Source of the DNA: Gammaproteobacteria bacterium
GTDB lineage: Bacteria > Pseudomonadota > Gammaproteobacteria > Competibacterales > Competibacteraceae
DNA: 64,000 nucleotides
Reading direction: 5' to 3'
Assembly (NCBI GenBank): GCA_024234995.1
Contig: JACKNF010000005.1
Location: 124,001-188,000 of the forward strand
The notes below the pieces were generated by a model. The model saw nothing but the letters and a program-made list of their open reading frames with translations, was not told where the DNA came from and searched no databases. The first letter of the stretch is position 1. Every line of letters begins with the position of its first letter. Position numbers and translations under genes: made by a program. Shown piece after piece: positions 43,639-54,220 of the stretch.

Positions 43639-46600
43639 ATGGCTTACACCTTTACTGAAAAACGACGCATTCGTAAAGATTTCGGCAAGCGCTCCAGCAT
43701 TCTCGATGTACCTTATCTGCTGGCGCTCCAATTGGACTCGTATCGCGAGTTTCTGCAAGTCGAAACGCCGCCGGGTGAACGCCGCGAAATCGGATTGCAT
43801 GCCGCCTTACGTTCAGTATTCCCAATTATTAGCTATTCGGGCAATGCCCAATTAGAGTATGTCAGTTACCGGCTTGGCGAACCAAACTTTGACGTGCGTG
43901 AATGTCAATTGCGAGGGCAAACCTATGCTGCGCCACTGCGGGTGCGTCTGCGGCTGGTGTTGATGGACAAGGATGCCGAAGCAGGGGCCTCCAAGATCAA
44001 GGACATCCGCGAAAATGAAGTTTATATGGGCGAATTGCCGCTGATGACCGACAACGGTACTTTCGTCATCAATGGCACTGAACGAGTAGTGGTTTCCCAG
44101 CTACACCGTTCGCCGGGTGTATTCTTTGATCATGATAAAGGCAAGACCCACTCTTCTGGCAAGTTGTTGTTCTCAGCGCGGGTTATTCCTTATCGAGGGT
44201 CCTGGCTGGATTTTGAATTTGATGTCAAGGATGTGCTATACGCGCGCATTGACCGCCGCCGCAAACTGCCAGTAACCATCCTGTTGCGGGCGTTGTTTGA
44301 CGAACCCAATCCCAACGATCCACAGGCGCGCAGCGTCAACGAGCGGATTCTCGAAATCTTCTTTGACACCAATACCGTGCGGATCGAGGGCGAGCAGATG
44401 ACCCTGCTTTTGGCGCCCGAACGTCTGCAGGGTGAAACTGCCAGTTCCGATATTGCCATCGACGGACGGACCATTGTCAAAGCTGGCGAGCGAATCAAGC
44501 AAAAACATGTACGCGAATTGACGAAAGCCGGCATTAATACTTTCATGGTGCAAATTGAAGATCTGGTCGGCAAGATCCTAGCGCATGACCTGATAGATCA
44601 AAGAACCGGTGAGGCGCTAGGATTAGCAAATGATGAATTGACTTCGGACAAGCTGGAGAAAATCCTGGCTAGCGACATCGCTGAATTTCAAACACTCTAC
44701 GTTAACGATGTTGACCATGGTCCTTTTATTGCCAACACCCTGCGCGCTGATACGACACGTACCCAGTGGGACGCTCAGGTAGAAATCTACCGGATGATGC
44801 GCCCTGGCGAGCCACCAACCAAGGATGCTGCGCAACGCCTGTTACATGACCTGTTCTTTCTCCCAGAGCGCTATGATCTGTCCGACGTGGGACGCATGAA
44901 GTTTAACAGCCGGGTGGGCTACAACCAGAAGCCGATCCCCGGCATACCCGCCAAGGACTATCCCCCTGGTGTGTTGTCCATGGAGGACATCCTGGCGGTG
45001 CTCAAGACCTTGATCGATATCCGCAATGGCCGGGGTCAGGTTGATGATATTGACCATCTAGGCAATCGGCGCATTCGCTGCGTTGGCGAGATGGCCGAAA
45101 ATGTATTTCGTATCGGGTTGGTGCGAGTTGAGCGCGCGGTTAAAGAACGGCTGAGCCTGGCGGAGGCTGAAGGGCTGACTCCGCAGGATCTGATTAACGC
45201 CAAGCCAGTCGGCGCTGCCATTAAAGAATTCTTTGGCTCCTCGCAATTATCGCAATTCATGGATCAGAATAACCCGCTGTCCGAAGTAACCCACAAGCGG
45301 CGGGTGTCAGCGCTGGGGCCAGGCGGCCTGACCCGTGAGCGCGCTGGTTTCGAGGTGCGCGACGTTCATACTACCCACTATGGCCGGGTTTGCCCTATTG
45401 AAACCCCAGAAGGACCGAACATCGGTTTGATCAACTCGCTGGCGGTTTACGCCCGCACCAATCCCTATGGGTTTCTGGAAACGCCCTACCGGCGGGTCGA
45501 AAATGGTCGTGTCATGGACCAGATCGACTATTTATCGGCGATTGAGGAAGGCCAGTATGTCATCGCTCAAGCCAATGCAGCGCTGGACGCCGAAGGCCGG
45601 TTGACGGACGACCTGGTGTCCTGCCGTCACCTGAATGAATTTGCATTACTCGCCGTTGACCGGGTGCAATACATGGACGTGTCGCCTAAGCAAATCGTTT
45701 CGGTTGCAGCAGCACTCATCCCGTTCCTAGAGCATGACGATGCCAACCGGGCTCTGATGGGATCCAACATGCAGCGCCAGGCAGTGCCCACCCTCCGTGC
45801 TGAAAAGCCGCTGGTCGGCACCGGTATGGAACGAATTGTCGCTCGTGATTCGGGAGTCTGTGTTATCGCCCGGCGTGGCGGCGTGGTAGATTCGGTTGAC
45901 GCTGGACGCATTGTTGTACGCGTCAATGATGCTGAAACTGAAGCGGGTGAGCCCGGCGTGGATATCTACAACCTGACCAAGTACACCCGTTCCAATCAGA
46001 ACACTTGTATCAATCAGCGGCCATTGGTGCAAGTAGAAGACCGGGTAGCGCGCGGCGATGTATTAGCTGACGGTCCATCCACTGATATGGGTGAGCTGGC
46101 CCTGGGCCAGAATTTGCTGGTCGCCTTCATGCCCTGGAACGGCTACAACTTTGAGGATTCGATCCTGATCTCCGAACGGGTGGTGCAGGAGGATCGCTTC
46201 ACCACCATCCATATCGAAGAACTGTCCTGTGTCGCCCGTGATACCAAACTGGGACCGGAAGAGATTACCGCCGATATTCCCAATGTCAGCGAAAGCGCAC
46301 TGTCCCGGCTCGATGAGGCGGGTATCGTCTCCATTGGCGCAGAGGTTAAGACCGGGGACATCCTGGTCGGTAAGGTGACGCCCAAAGGTGAAACTCAGTT
46401 GACTCCAGAGGAGAAGCTACTACGGGCGATCTTTGGCGAGAAGGCATCGGACGTGAAGGATACCTCGCTGCGAGTGTCCTCTGGAATGGATGGTACGGTG
46501 ATCGACGTGCGAGTCTTTACCCGCGATGGCGTGGAGAAGGATTCACGGGCACTGCAAATCGAAGAAATGGAGCTGAAACGTATTCGCAAGGATCTAAATG

Positions 46601-47799
46601 ACCAGTTGCGTATTCTAGAGGATGACCTGTATCAACGCATGGAGCGAATGCTGGTTGGCCAACCGGCTGAAGGTGGCCCTGAAGGACTGCGCGGCGGCGA
46701 ACGGGTCACGGTTGAATATCTGACCAATCTACGGCGTGGGCAGTGGTTCCAGATCCGCATGCAGGCGGAAGAATTGAATGAGCAACTGGAAAAAATCAAC
46801 CGGCAACTGGACCAGCAACGCAAGGATTTTGACCAGAAGTTTGACGAAAAGCGCCGAAAGCTAACCCAGGGTGATGATCTTCCCCCCGGTGTGCTAAAGA
46901 TGGTCAAGGTCTATCTGGCGGTCAAACGCCGTATTCAGCCAGGCGACAAGATGGCCGGACGCCACGGCAACAAAGGCGTCGTATCGATGATCGTGCCGCA
47001 AGAAGATATGCCTTATCTGGAAGATGGCACACCCGTAGATATCGTATTGAATCCACTGGGAGTGCCGTCACGAATGAATGTCGGCCAAGTGCTGGAAACC
47101 CATCTGGGCTGGGCAGCTAAAGGTTTGGGCTTTAAACTGGGCCGCTTGTTAGATGCTCAGGCACAGCTTAACGATCTGAGAGCATTCCTGGATCAAATTT
47201 ACAACAAAATTGGTGGGCAAACGGTTGATTTACAACAAATCAATGACCAAGAACTGTTGACGCTGTGCCACAATCTGCGCGGCGGTGTGCCGATCGCGAC
47301 ACCGGTGTTCGATGGTGCCACCGAGCAAGAAATGCGTGAATTGTTGCAGTTAGCAGGATTAGCGGAAAACGGCCAGACTACGCTGTGCGATGGCCGTACC
47401 GGCGAGCCATTCGACCGGCCCGTCACCGTCGGCTACATGTACATGCTCAAGCTGAACCATCTAGTGGACGACAAGATGCATGCCCGTTCCACCGGTCCGT
47501 ATAGTCTAGTGACTCAGCAACCGCTCGGTGGCAAGGCACAGTTTGGCGGTCAACGCTTTGGTGAAATGGAAGTATGGGCACTGGAAGCCTATGGCGCATC
47601 CTATACCTTGCAGGAAATGTTGACGGTCAAATCCGATGATGTAAACGGCCGCACCAAGGTGTACAAGAACATCGTCGATGGTAACCATCGCATGGAGGCT
47701 GGGATGCCAGAGTCGTTTAATGTGCTGGTCAAGGAAATCCGCTCGTTGAGTATCAACATTGATCTGGAAAGCGATATAACGCTACCATCAGCGGAATAA
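43639..47799 (+). CDS. rpoB: DNA-directed RNA polymerase subunit beta
   Basis: A 1386-residue beta subunit, somewhat longer than E. coli's 1342. The rifampicin-binding segment is SSQLSQFMDQNNPLSEVTHKR followed by RVSALGPGGL, near residue 535. Its key positions (Asp in FMDQ, His in THKR, Ser in VSAL) are the sensitive type. VEGHDFHE-like regions are not needed for recognition; ETPEGPNIGLI, MPWNGYNFEDSIL and the C-terminal GGKAQFGGQRFGEMEVWALEAYGA are diagnostic. It forms the catalytic core with beta' and binds the template-RNA hybrid. The gap to rpoC contains a repeated palindrome. Confidence 0.99.
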   Translation: MAYTFTEKRRIRKDFGKRSSILDVPYLLALQLDSYREFLQVETPPGERREIGLHAALRSVFPIISYSGNAQLEYVSYRLGEPNFDVRECQLRGQTYAAPLRVRLRLVLMDKDAEAGASKIKDIRENEVYMGELPLMTDNGTFVINGTERVVVSQLHRSPGVFFDHDKGKTHSSGKLLFSARVIPYRGSWLDFEFDVKDVLYARIDRRRKLPVTILLRALFDEPNPNDPQARSVNERILEIFFDTNTVRIEGEQMTLLLAPERLQGETASSDIAIDGRTIVKAGERIKQKHVRELTKAGINTFMVQIEDLVGKILAHDLIDQRTGEALGLANDELTSDKLEKILASDIAEFQTLYVNDVDHGPFIANTLRADTTRTQWDAQVEIYRMMRPGEPPTKDAAQRLLHDLFFLPERYDLSDVGRMKFNSRVGYNQKPIPGIPAKDYPPGVLSMEDILAVLKTLIDIRNGRGQVDDIDHLGNRRIRCVGEMAENVFRIGLVRVERAVKERLSLAEAEGLTPQDLINAKPVGAAIKEFFGSSQLSQFMDQNNPLSEVTHKRRVSALGPGGLTRERAGFEVRDVHTTHYGRVCPIETPEGPNIGLINSLAVYARTNPYGFLETPYRRVENGRVMDQIDYLSAIEEGQYVIAQANAALDAEGRLTDDLVSCRHLNEFALLAVDRVQYMDVSPKQIVSVAAALIPFLEHDDANRALMGSNMQRQAVPTLRAEKPLVGTGMERIVARDSGVCVIARRGGVVDSVDAGRIVVRVNDAETEAGEPGVDIYNLTKYTRSNQNTCINQRPLVQVEDRVARGDVLADGPSTDMGELALGQNLLVAFMPWNGYNFEDSILISERVVQEDRFTTIHIEELSCVARDTKLGPEEITADIPNVSESALSRLDEAGIVSIGAEVKTGDILVGKVTPKGETQLTPEEKLLRAIFGEKASDVKDTSLRVSSGMDGTVIDVRVFTRDGVEKDSRALQIEEMELKRIRKDLNDQLRILEDDLYQRMERMLVGQPAEGGPEGLRGGERVTVEYLTNLRRGQWFQIRMQAEELNEQLEKINRQLDQQRKDFDQKFDEKRRKLTQGDDLPPGVLKMVKVYLAVKRRIQPGDKMAGRHGNKGVVSMIVPQEDMPYLEDGTPVDIVLNPLGVPSRMNVGQVLETHLGWAAKGLGFKLGRLLDAQAQLNDLRAFLDQIYNKIGGQTVDLQQINDQELLTLCHNLRGGVPIATPVFDGATEQEMRELLQLAGLAENGQTTLCDGRTGEPFDRPVTVGYMYMLKLNHLVDDKMHARSTGPYSLVTQQPLGGKAQFGGQRFGEMEVWALEAYGASYTLQEMLTVKSDDVNGRTKVYKNIVDGNHRMEAGMPESFNVLVKEIRSLSINIDLESDITLPSAE

Positions 47800-47835
47800 G
47801 TGTCCTGGTTTATTTTTTGCCATTAGAGTCTGTGG

Positions 47836-47914
47836 AGCCGGGCTCCCAGCCGGCTTGATGAGCGGCCGGAAGCCTATCCCACTTTGCTATCCCTCCCCGG
47901 CCGGAAGGCCGGGG
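47836..47914. repeat. Two palindromes between rpoB and rpoC
   Basis: AGCCGG (47836-47841) with CCGGCT (47850-47855) around GCTCCCAG, and CCCCGGCC-GGAA-GGCCGGGG (47895-47914), a perfect 8-bp stem with a GNRA-like loop. The first core resembles the palindrome after pccA (GGGCTyCCAGCC). Neither is followed by a T-run, so they seem to be dispersed repeats, not terminators. Confidence 0.6.
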
Positions 47915-47937
47915 TCTCTCGCGAGAAAGTGCTGATG

Positions 47938-50900
47938 ATGAAAGACCTGCTGAATCCGTTCAAGACGTTCGATGAGATCGAGGATTTCGACGCTATTCGC
48001 ATCGGTCTGGCTTCGCCGGAGATGGTCCGTGCCTGGAGCCGTGGCGAGGTCAAAAAACCTGAAACGATCAATTACCGGACCTTCAAGCCGGAGCGTGATG
48101 GCTTATTCTGCGCCAAGATTTTTGGTCCGACTAAGGACTATGAATGCCTGTGCGGCAAGTACAAACGTCTCAAGCACCGGGGTGTCGTCTGCGAGAAGTG
48201 CGGAGTGGAAGTAACACTGGCCAAGGTGCGGCGCGAGCGCATGGGCCATATCGAACTGGCCAGCCCAGTAGCCCATATTTGGTTTTTAAAATCGCTGCCC
48301 TCACGGATCGGTCTGCTCTTGGATATGACCCTGCGCGACATTGAGCGGGTATTATACTTTGAATCCTATGTGGTCATTGATCCGGGCATGACTCCACTGG
48401 AGCGAAGCAGCCTGCTGACTGATGAGCAATATCTAGAAGCCGTTGAACAACACGGTGACGAATTCGATGCCCGGATGGGTGCTGAGGCAGTTCACCAGCT
48501 GTTGCATGATCTGAATTTAAAACAACTCGTCGCACAACTGCGCCAGGAAATCCTGGAATGCAGTTCCGAAACCAAACTCAAGCGGCTGTCCAAGCGACTC
48601 AAGCTGGTGGAATCGTTCCTGAATTCTGGGAACAAGCCTGAGTGGATGGTATTGACTGTATTACCGGTGCTACCACCTGATCTGCGGCCATTGGTGCCAT
48701 TGGACGGTGGCCGTTTCGCCACTTCCGATCTCAATGACCTGTACCGGCGGGTGATCAATCGTAATAACCGGCTCAAGCGGTTGCTGGAATTGGCGGCTCC
48801 GGACATCATTGTCCGCAACGAAAAGCGCATGTTGCAGGAATCCGTGGATTCCCTGCTGGACAACGGCCGACGTGGCCGGGCTATCACCGGCAGCAATAAG
48901 CGCCCGCTGAAATCGTTAGCCGACATGATCAAAGGCAAACAGGGCCGGTTCCGCCAGAATCTACTCGGCAAGCGAGTGGATTATTCCGGCCGGTCGGTCA
49001 TTGTGGTCGGCCCTACCTTACGCTTGCACCAGTGCGGATTACCCAAGAAGATGGCCTTGGAACTGTTCAAGCCATTCATCTTTAGCAAGTTGCAATTTAA
49101 AGGATTGTCCACCACGATCAAGGCTGCCAAGAAAATGGTCGAGCGCGAAGAGCCGGCGGTGTGGGATATCCTCGAAGAGGTGATCCGTGAACACCCGGTG
49201 TTACTCAATCGCGCCCCGACCTTGCACCGGCTGGGTATCCAGGCTTTTGAGCCGACCTTGATCGAGGGCAAGGCAATTCAATTGCATCCGCTGGTCTGCA
49301 CTGCATTCAACGCCGACTTCGACGGCGATCAAATGGCAGTTCACGTCCCGTTGTCCATCGAGGCGCAGCTTGAAGCCCGTGCACTGATGATGTCCACCAA
49401 CAACATCCTCAGCCCAGCGAACGGCGAGCCAATCATTGTGCCCTCCCAGGATGTCGTCCTCGGTCTGTACTACCTGACTCGCGAGCAAATCAATGCTCAG
49501 GGTGAAGGTATGCGGTTTACCAATATCCAGGAGGTGCATCGTGCCTACGAGAATCCTAACCGGAACCAGCGGGTCGATCTCCATGCCCGTATCGAGGTTC
49601 GTTTACCGCAGGAGGAGACCGATGAGGCTGGCCATACCTGCAAGGTCTTGCGACGAGTAAAGACCACGGTCGGCCGGGTGCTGCTGTCGGATATCCTGCC
49701 TAAGGGGCTACCCTTTGAATTGGTTAATCAGGCATTGAATAAAAAAACAATTTCTCGCTTAATCAATGAATGCTATCGGCGCCTAGGATTGAAAGACACG
49801 GTGATTTTCGCCGACCAATTGATGTATACCGGTTTCCATTACGCGACCCGCTCAGGTTCTTCGATTGGCTTTGAGGATTTCAAGATTCCCCAGCAGAAAA
49901 CCAAATTGCTGGAAGATGCAGAAAAAGATGTTAAGGAGATCGATAGCCAATACACCTCGGGATTGGTCACCAAGGGTGAACGCTATAACAAGGTGGTCGA
50001 TATCTGGTCGCGTACCAATGATCTGGTTGCCAAGGCGATGATGGATAATCTTGGTAGCGAAACAGTCGTTGACCGCGATGGCCAGGAAGTCAAGCAGCCC
50101 GCGTTGAATGCCGTTTTCATGATGGCCGATTCTGGTGCCCGCGGGTCTGCGGCGCAGATTCGCCAGCTCGCTGGGATGCGTGGTTTGATGGCTAAGCCAT
50201 CTGGCGAAATTATTGAGACTCCGATCAAAGCCAACTTCCGCGAAGGCTTGAGCGTTCTGGAATACTTCATTTCTACACATGGCGCTCGCAAGGGCTTAGC
50301 CGACACAGCGCTCAAGACGGCCAACTCTGGTTATCTAACCCGGCGGCTGGTGGATGTAGCTCAGGATTTGGTCGTCACTGAACCTGACTGCGGTACCGAT
50401 GAAGGGCTGTGGATGACACCGGTTATCGAGGAAGGCGATGTTAAGGAATCCTTGCGTGACCGGGTATTGGGCCGGACCGTGGCGCATGATGTGCTTCATC
50501 CCGGAAGCGAAGATATCGCTATTCCAGGAGGCACCCTGCTGGATGAAAAGTGGGTCGCAAGATTGGATGAATGGGGTATTGATCGCATTATGGTACGCTC
50601 AGCGATTACCTGCCAAACTCGCTATGGAGTGTGTTCCGCCTGCTATGGCCGTGATCTAGCACGCGGCCACCGGGTTAATATTGGCGAAGCGGTGGGCGTG
50701 ATCGCTGCTCAATCCATCGGTGAACCGGGTACCCAATTGACCATGCGCACCTTCCACATCGGTGGTGCAGCTTCCCGAACCACTGTAGCTGACAATGTGC
50801 GTGCCAAATCCAGAGGTATCGTGCGTCTGCATAATATGAAAGTTGTACAGCGCCGGGATGGTCATCTGGTTGCAGTCTCCCGTTCGGGCGAGATCACTTT

Positions 50901-52191
50901 GACCGATGAGCAGGGACGCGAGCGCGAGCGTTACAAGGTACCCTACGGAGCAGAGCTCTCTGCTGAAGATGGCAGCCTAGCTGAAGCAGGTCACGAGATT
51001 GCCCGCTGGGATCCCTATACCCACCCGATCGTCACCGAAGTGGCAGGTTCCGTACGCTTTGCTGAGTTTGAGGAAGGCATCACTGTGCAGCGGCATGCTG
51101 ACGAGATGACCGGCCTGTCCAGCCTGGTCGTGATGGACCCGAAACAGCGAGGTTCTTTAGGCAAAGATAAACGGCCAATGGTGCGGTTGCTGGATGAGTA
51201 TGGCAATGACCTGTTTATTCCTGGCACCAGCACCTTGGCGCAATACCCGTTGCCATCGGGTGCAATCGTCAATTTAGCAGACGGCGCCAAAGTAGCAGTT
51301 GGTGACATCATCGCGCGCATTCCGCAGGAATCCTCCAAAACCCGCGATATCACAGGCGGTCTGCCACGGGTTGCTGACCTATTTGAAGCGCGCAAGCCCA
51401 AAGAGCAAGCCATTCTAGCGGAAAAATCCGGCATTATCGAATTTGGCAAGGAAACCAAAGGCAAACAGCGCCTGATTATCCGTGACAAGGGCGGGGAAAT
51501 TCTTTATGAGGAATTAATCCCGAAATGGCGGCAGGTCAACGTGTTTGACGGTGAATACGTCGAACAAGGTGAAATGATTGCTGACGGCGAACGGAATCCG
51601 CATGACATTCTGCGGTTGCTCGGGGTAGAGGAACTCGCTGCATACCTGACCAAGGAAATTCAAGATGTATACCGGGTACAGGGCGTCAAGATTAATGATA
51701 AGCATATTGAAGTCATTGTCCGCCAGATGTTGCGCAAGGTCGAAATCATTGACTCGGGTGAAACCCCCTTCATCAAGGGTGAGCAAGTCGAACGCACCCG
51801 GGTATTAGAGGAAAATGACCGGGCACTAGCCGAAGACCACCAGCCTGCGCGCTATCAACCAATTCTGCTCGGCATCACAAAAGCCTCGCTGGCTACCGAA
51901 TCGTTCATCTCGGCAGCTTCTTTCCAGGAAACGACCCGTGTGCTAACTGAAGCAGCCGTTCGCGGCTTGCGCGATGACTTACGCGGATTGAAGGAGAACG
52001 TGATTGTCGGCCGGCTGATCCCGGCGGGTACCGGGTTGGCGTACCACCTGCAACGGCGTGAGAATTGGATACCCAGCCGGCCGGCAATCCACGCTGGCCA
52101 TGTATTTGAAAGCAGCGAAGCCGAAATAAAAGTGACAGTCGAGGATAAAGACGATGATAGCGAATCAGAGGCTAAGGAAGTAAGCCAGTGA
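47938..52191 (+). CDS. rpoC: DNA-directed RNA polymerase subunit beta'
   Basis: A 1417-residue beta' subunit starting at the second of two adjacent ATGs (MKDLLNPFKTFDEIEDFDAIRI). The first ATG at 47935 and a GTG at 47929 are alternatives, and GAGAAAG stands before them. Zinc site 1 is CLCGKYKRLKHRGVVCEKCG near residue 70. The catalytic Mg2+ loop is NADFDGDQMAVH near 458, and the second zinc site is the CG…CQTRYGVCSACYG segment. Together with rpoB it forms the polymerase catalytic centre. Acidic tail VEDKDDDSESEAKEVSQ. Confidence 0.99.
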   Translation: MKDLLNPFKTFDEIEDFDAIRIGLASPEMVRAWSRGEVKKPETINYRTFKPERDGLFCAKIFGPTKDYECLCGKYKRLKHRGVVCEKCGVEVTLAKVRRERMGHIELASPVAHIWFLKSLPSRIGLLLDMTLRDIERVLYFESYVVIDPGMTPLERSSLLTDEQYLEAVEQHGDEFDARMGAEAVHQLLHDLNLKQLVAQLRQEILECSSETKLKRLSKRLKLVESFLNSGNKPEWMVLTVLPVLPPDLRPLVPLDGGRFATSDLNDLYRRVINRNNRLKRLLELAAPDIIVRNEKRMLQESVDSLLDNGRRGRAITGSNKRPLKSLADMIKGKQGRFRQNLLGKRVDYSGRSVIVVGPTLRLHQCGLPKKMALELFKPFIFSKLQFKGLSTTIKAAKKMVEREEPAVWDILEEVIREHPVLLNRAPTLHRLGIQAFEPTLIEGKAIQLHPLVCTAFNADFDGDQMAVHVPLSIEAQLEARALMMSTNNILSPANGEPIIVPSQDVVLGLYYLTREQINAQGEGMRFTNIQEVHRAYENPNRNQRVDLHARIEVRLPQEETDEAGHTCKVLRRVKTTVGRVLLSDILPKGLPFELVNQALNKKTISRLINECYRRLGLKDTVIFADQLMYTGFHYATRSGSSIGFEDFKIPQQKTKLLEDAEKDVKEIDSQYTSGLVTKGERYNKVVDIWSRTNDLVAKAMMDNLGSETVVDRDGQEVKQPALNAVFMMADSGARGSAAQIRQLAGMRGLMAKPSGEIIETPIKANFREGLSVLEYFISTHGARKGLADTALKTANSGYLTRRLVDVAQDLVVTEPDCGTDEGLWMTPVIEEGDVKESLRDRVLGRTVAHDVLHPGSEDIAIPGGTLLDEKWVARLDEWGIDRIMVRSAITCQTRYGVCSACYGRDLARGHRVNIGEAVGVIAAQSIGEPGTQLTMRTFHIGGAASRTTVADNVRAKSRGIVRLHNMKVVQRRDGHLVAVSRSGEITLTDEQGRERERYKVPYGAELSAEDGSLAEAGHEIARWDPYTHPIVTEVAGSVRFAEFEEGITVQRHADEMTGLSSLVVMDPKQRGSLGKDKRPMVRLLDEYGNDLFIPGTSTLAQYPLPSGAIVNLADGAKVAVGDIIARIPQESSKTRDITGGLPRVADLFEARKPKEQAILAEKSGIIEFGKETKGKQRLIIRDKGGEILYEELIPKWRQVNVFDGEYVEQGEMIADGERNPHDILRLLGVEELAAYLTKEIQDVYRVQGVKINDKHIEVIVRQMLRKVEIIDSGETPFIKGEQVERTRVLEENDRALAEDHQPARYQPILLGITKASLATESFISAASFQETTRVLTEAAVRGLRDDLRGLKENVIVGRLIPAGTGLAYHLQRRENWIPSRPAIHAGHVFESSEAEIKVTVEDKDDDSESEAKEVSQ

Positions 52192-52226
52192 ATGGTGAGT
52201 GATCCTTCACTATTTGCTTATCAGTT

Positions 52227-53111
52227 GTGACTGCCTTACTGGAAACCTGCCGCTTGGTCAAACACTTTCGTGGTGTTCAAGCGGTAGACGGTATCGATTT
52301 GGCCATTCCACCTGGCTGCTGCTTTGGTCTGCTGGGACCTAACGGCGCTGGTAAGACGACCACGGTCGAAATGCTGGAGGGTATCCAAACACCGACCAGC
52401 GGTGCCATCCGTTACCGCGGTGAACCGCTGGGACCACGGTTCCGCCAGGACATCGGCATCATGTTTCAGTCCACTGCCCTGCAGGACCACGTGACCGGCC
52501 GGGAAAACCTATGGATGTTTGGCAATTTCTACCCGCGCGCCCTGCCGGTCGCTGAACTCGTTGAAACCTGTGCCCTTGGTGAGTTTCTCGACCGCGACAC
52601 GCGCAAGCTGTCTGGCGGCCAGCGTCAACGGTTACTGCTCGCCATCGCCTTGGTCAATGATCCGGAACTGCTGTTTCTGGATGAACCGACCACTGGCCTT
52701 GATCCCCAGGCCCGCCGTAATTTCTGGAAACTGATTCACCGTATCAAGGCCCGCGGTAAGACCGTCTTGCTGACCACACATTACATGGAAGAGGCTTATC
52801 ATCTGTGCGATGAAATCGCTATCATGGATCATGGCCGGATTATCGCCCAAGGGACACCTCGCGCATTGCTGGCAGCGCATTTTGACGATGTGGTGCTGCA
52901 ATTACCGTTGGCCGACTTTCCCAGCCCGATCCCGCTTTCTTCGCATACAGTGATCCAAGGCCAGGATACGGTGGAAATTCTTACCCGTGATGTCAACACT
53001 GCTATTGAAGAATTACTAGCGCGAAATATCTCCCTGGCACGATTACAAATCCGCCCGCGCACCCTGGAAGATTTATTTCTGGAGCTGACCGGCCGAGAGT
53101 TGCGTTCATGA
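52227..53111 (+). CDS. ABC-2 type transporter ATP-binding protein
   Basis: A 294-residue ABC ATPase starting at GTG 52227. Walker A is GPNGAGKTTTVEML near residue 36, signature LSGGQRQRLLLAIAL near 130, Walker B LLFLDEPTTGLDPQARR near 150, then the His switch in LLTTHYMEE. The subfamily (DrrA/NatA-like with a DUF4162-type C-terminal region) drives export of drugs, lipids or polysaccharides. The next gene encodes the matching permease and overlaps it by 4 bases (ATGA). Confidence 0.93.
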   Translation: MTALLETCRLVKHFRGVQAVDGIDLAIPPGCCFGLLGPNGAGKTTTVEMLEGIQTPTSGAIRYRGEPLGPRFRQDIGIMFQSTALQDHVTGRENLWMFGNFYPRALPVAELVETCALGEFLDRDTRKLSGGQRQRLLLAIALVNDPELLFLDEPTTGLDPQARRNFWKLIHRIKARGKTVLLTTHYMEEAYHLCDEIAIMDHGRIIAQGTPRALLAAHFDDVVLQLPLADFPSPIPLSSHTVIQGQDTVEILTRDVNTAIEELLARNISLARLQIRPRTLEDLFLELTGRELRS

Positions 53112-54121
53112 ATTGGCGACGGTTCTGGGCGGTGTTTATTTGCCGTAACCGCGAGTTCCTGCGCGACCGGTCGACACTGACCTGGAATCTGCTATTTCCG
53201 GTGTCCCTAATTGCCGGTTTTGCGTTCGCCTTTTCTGGTTCAGGTTTGGATCTTTATAAAGTGGGTGTTCTGGGCAATACCAGTCACTGGCAGGGCAGCG
53301 CATTTTTCAGTACCCGTTATATTCACTTCATCCCGGTCACCAACCTGTCAATCGCCTTAAGTAAAGTTGAACGCCATCAACTCGACATGCTGATCGATCC
53401 CACCGGGCAGCGCTACTGGATCAACGACGAAGCGCCGAAAGGCTATGTACTTGAACAGATGCTACGCGGGGTGGATGCGACGACCACTCCCGTTTTTAGC
53501 AAGCAGACGGTGAGCGGCCGTGGCATCCGCTATGTAGATTGGGTGATGCCAGGCGTGCTGGCTATGAATATGATGTTTGGTTGCTTGTTCGGGGTGGGTT
53601 ACGTGATCGTGCGTTACCGCAAGAACGGGATGCTCAAGCGGCTAAAGGCTACGCCACTGACGCCGCTGGAATTTCTAGCAGCGCAAGTGACGTCAAGGCT
53701 ATGGTTAACCTTAGCGACGACTATTGTCGTGTTCACTGGTACTAATCAATTCATTGTCTTTCCTATGCATGGTTCGTATCTCGATCTGTTCGTGGTATTT
53801 GCCGCCGGGGCGATCAGTCTGATCAGCTTAGGGTTGATTGTTGCCGCCCGTACCACCAGCGAGGAACTAGCCGCCGGCCTGCTGAACTTGCTTAGCTGGC
53901 CGATGACCTTTCTGTCCGGGGTATGGTTCTCCCTGGAAGGCGTACACCCTTTCCTGCAACAGTGCGCGCAACTAGTACCGCTGACCCATATTATCGACGC
54001 CGCACGGGCGATCATGATGGATGGCGCCGGGCTGGGAGACATCTCGGGTCATCTACTGGCACTCATGGTGATGAGCTTGGGATTTATGGCTGCCGGGGCA
54101 TGGCTATTTCGGTGGGAATAA
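53108..54121 (+). CDS. ABC-2 type transporter permease
   Basis: A 337-residue membrane protein. One transmembrane segment lies near the N-terminus (LTWNLLFPVSLIAGFAFAFSG), then a long extracytoplasmic loop of about 130 residues, and five further hydrophobic segments (from VDWVMPGVLAMNMMFGCLFGV on). The conserved ABC-2 motif is seen in KRLKATPLTPLEFLAAQ and in the late LLSWPMTFLSGVWFSLEGVHP. It exports an unknown substrate together with the preceding ATPase. It is convergent with the c-di-GMP gene, separated by about 100 bases. Confidence 0.9.
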   Translation: MNWRRFWAVFICRNREFLRDRSTLTWNLLFPVSLIAGFAFAFSGSGLDLYKVGVLGNTSHWQGSAFFSTRYIHFIPVTNLSIALSKVERHQLDMLIDPTGQRYWINDEAPKGYVLEQMLRGVDATTTPVFSKQTVSGRGIRYVDWVMPGVLAMNMMFGCLFGVGYVIVRYRKNGMLKRLKATPLTPLEFLAAQVTSRLWLTLATTIVVFTGTNQFIVFPMHGSYLDLFVVFAAGAISLISLGLIVAARTTSEELAAGLLNLLSWPMTFLSGVWFSLEGVHPFLQQCAQLVPLTHIIDAARAIMMDGAGLGDISGHLLALMVMSLGFMAAGAWLFRWE

Positions 54122-54220
54122 GATCTGCCTTTCACAAACTCCAGCGCTGATGGTGGGCTAGAACAAACAGATCCGACCCATAGGACTTTTGAAAAACCCG
54201 CCCGCAATTTGAGTCTGACA

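Noticed and set aside
44190..46907. Antisense open frames inside rpoB and rpoC
   Set aside because: Typical shadow frames of highly conserved coding sequence; basic or low-complexity composition and no ribosome-binding sites.
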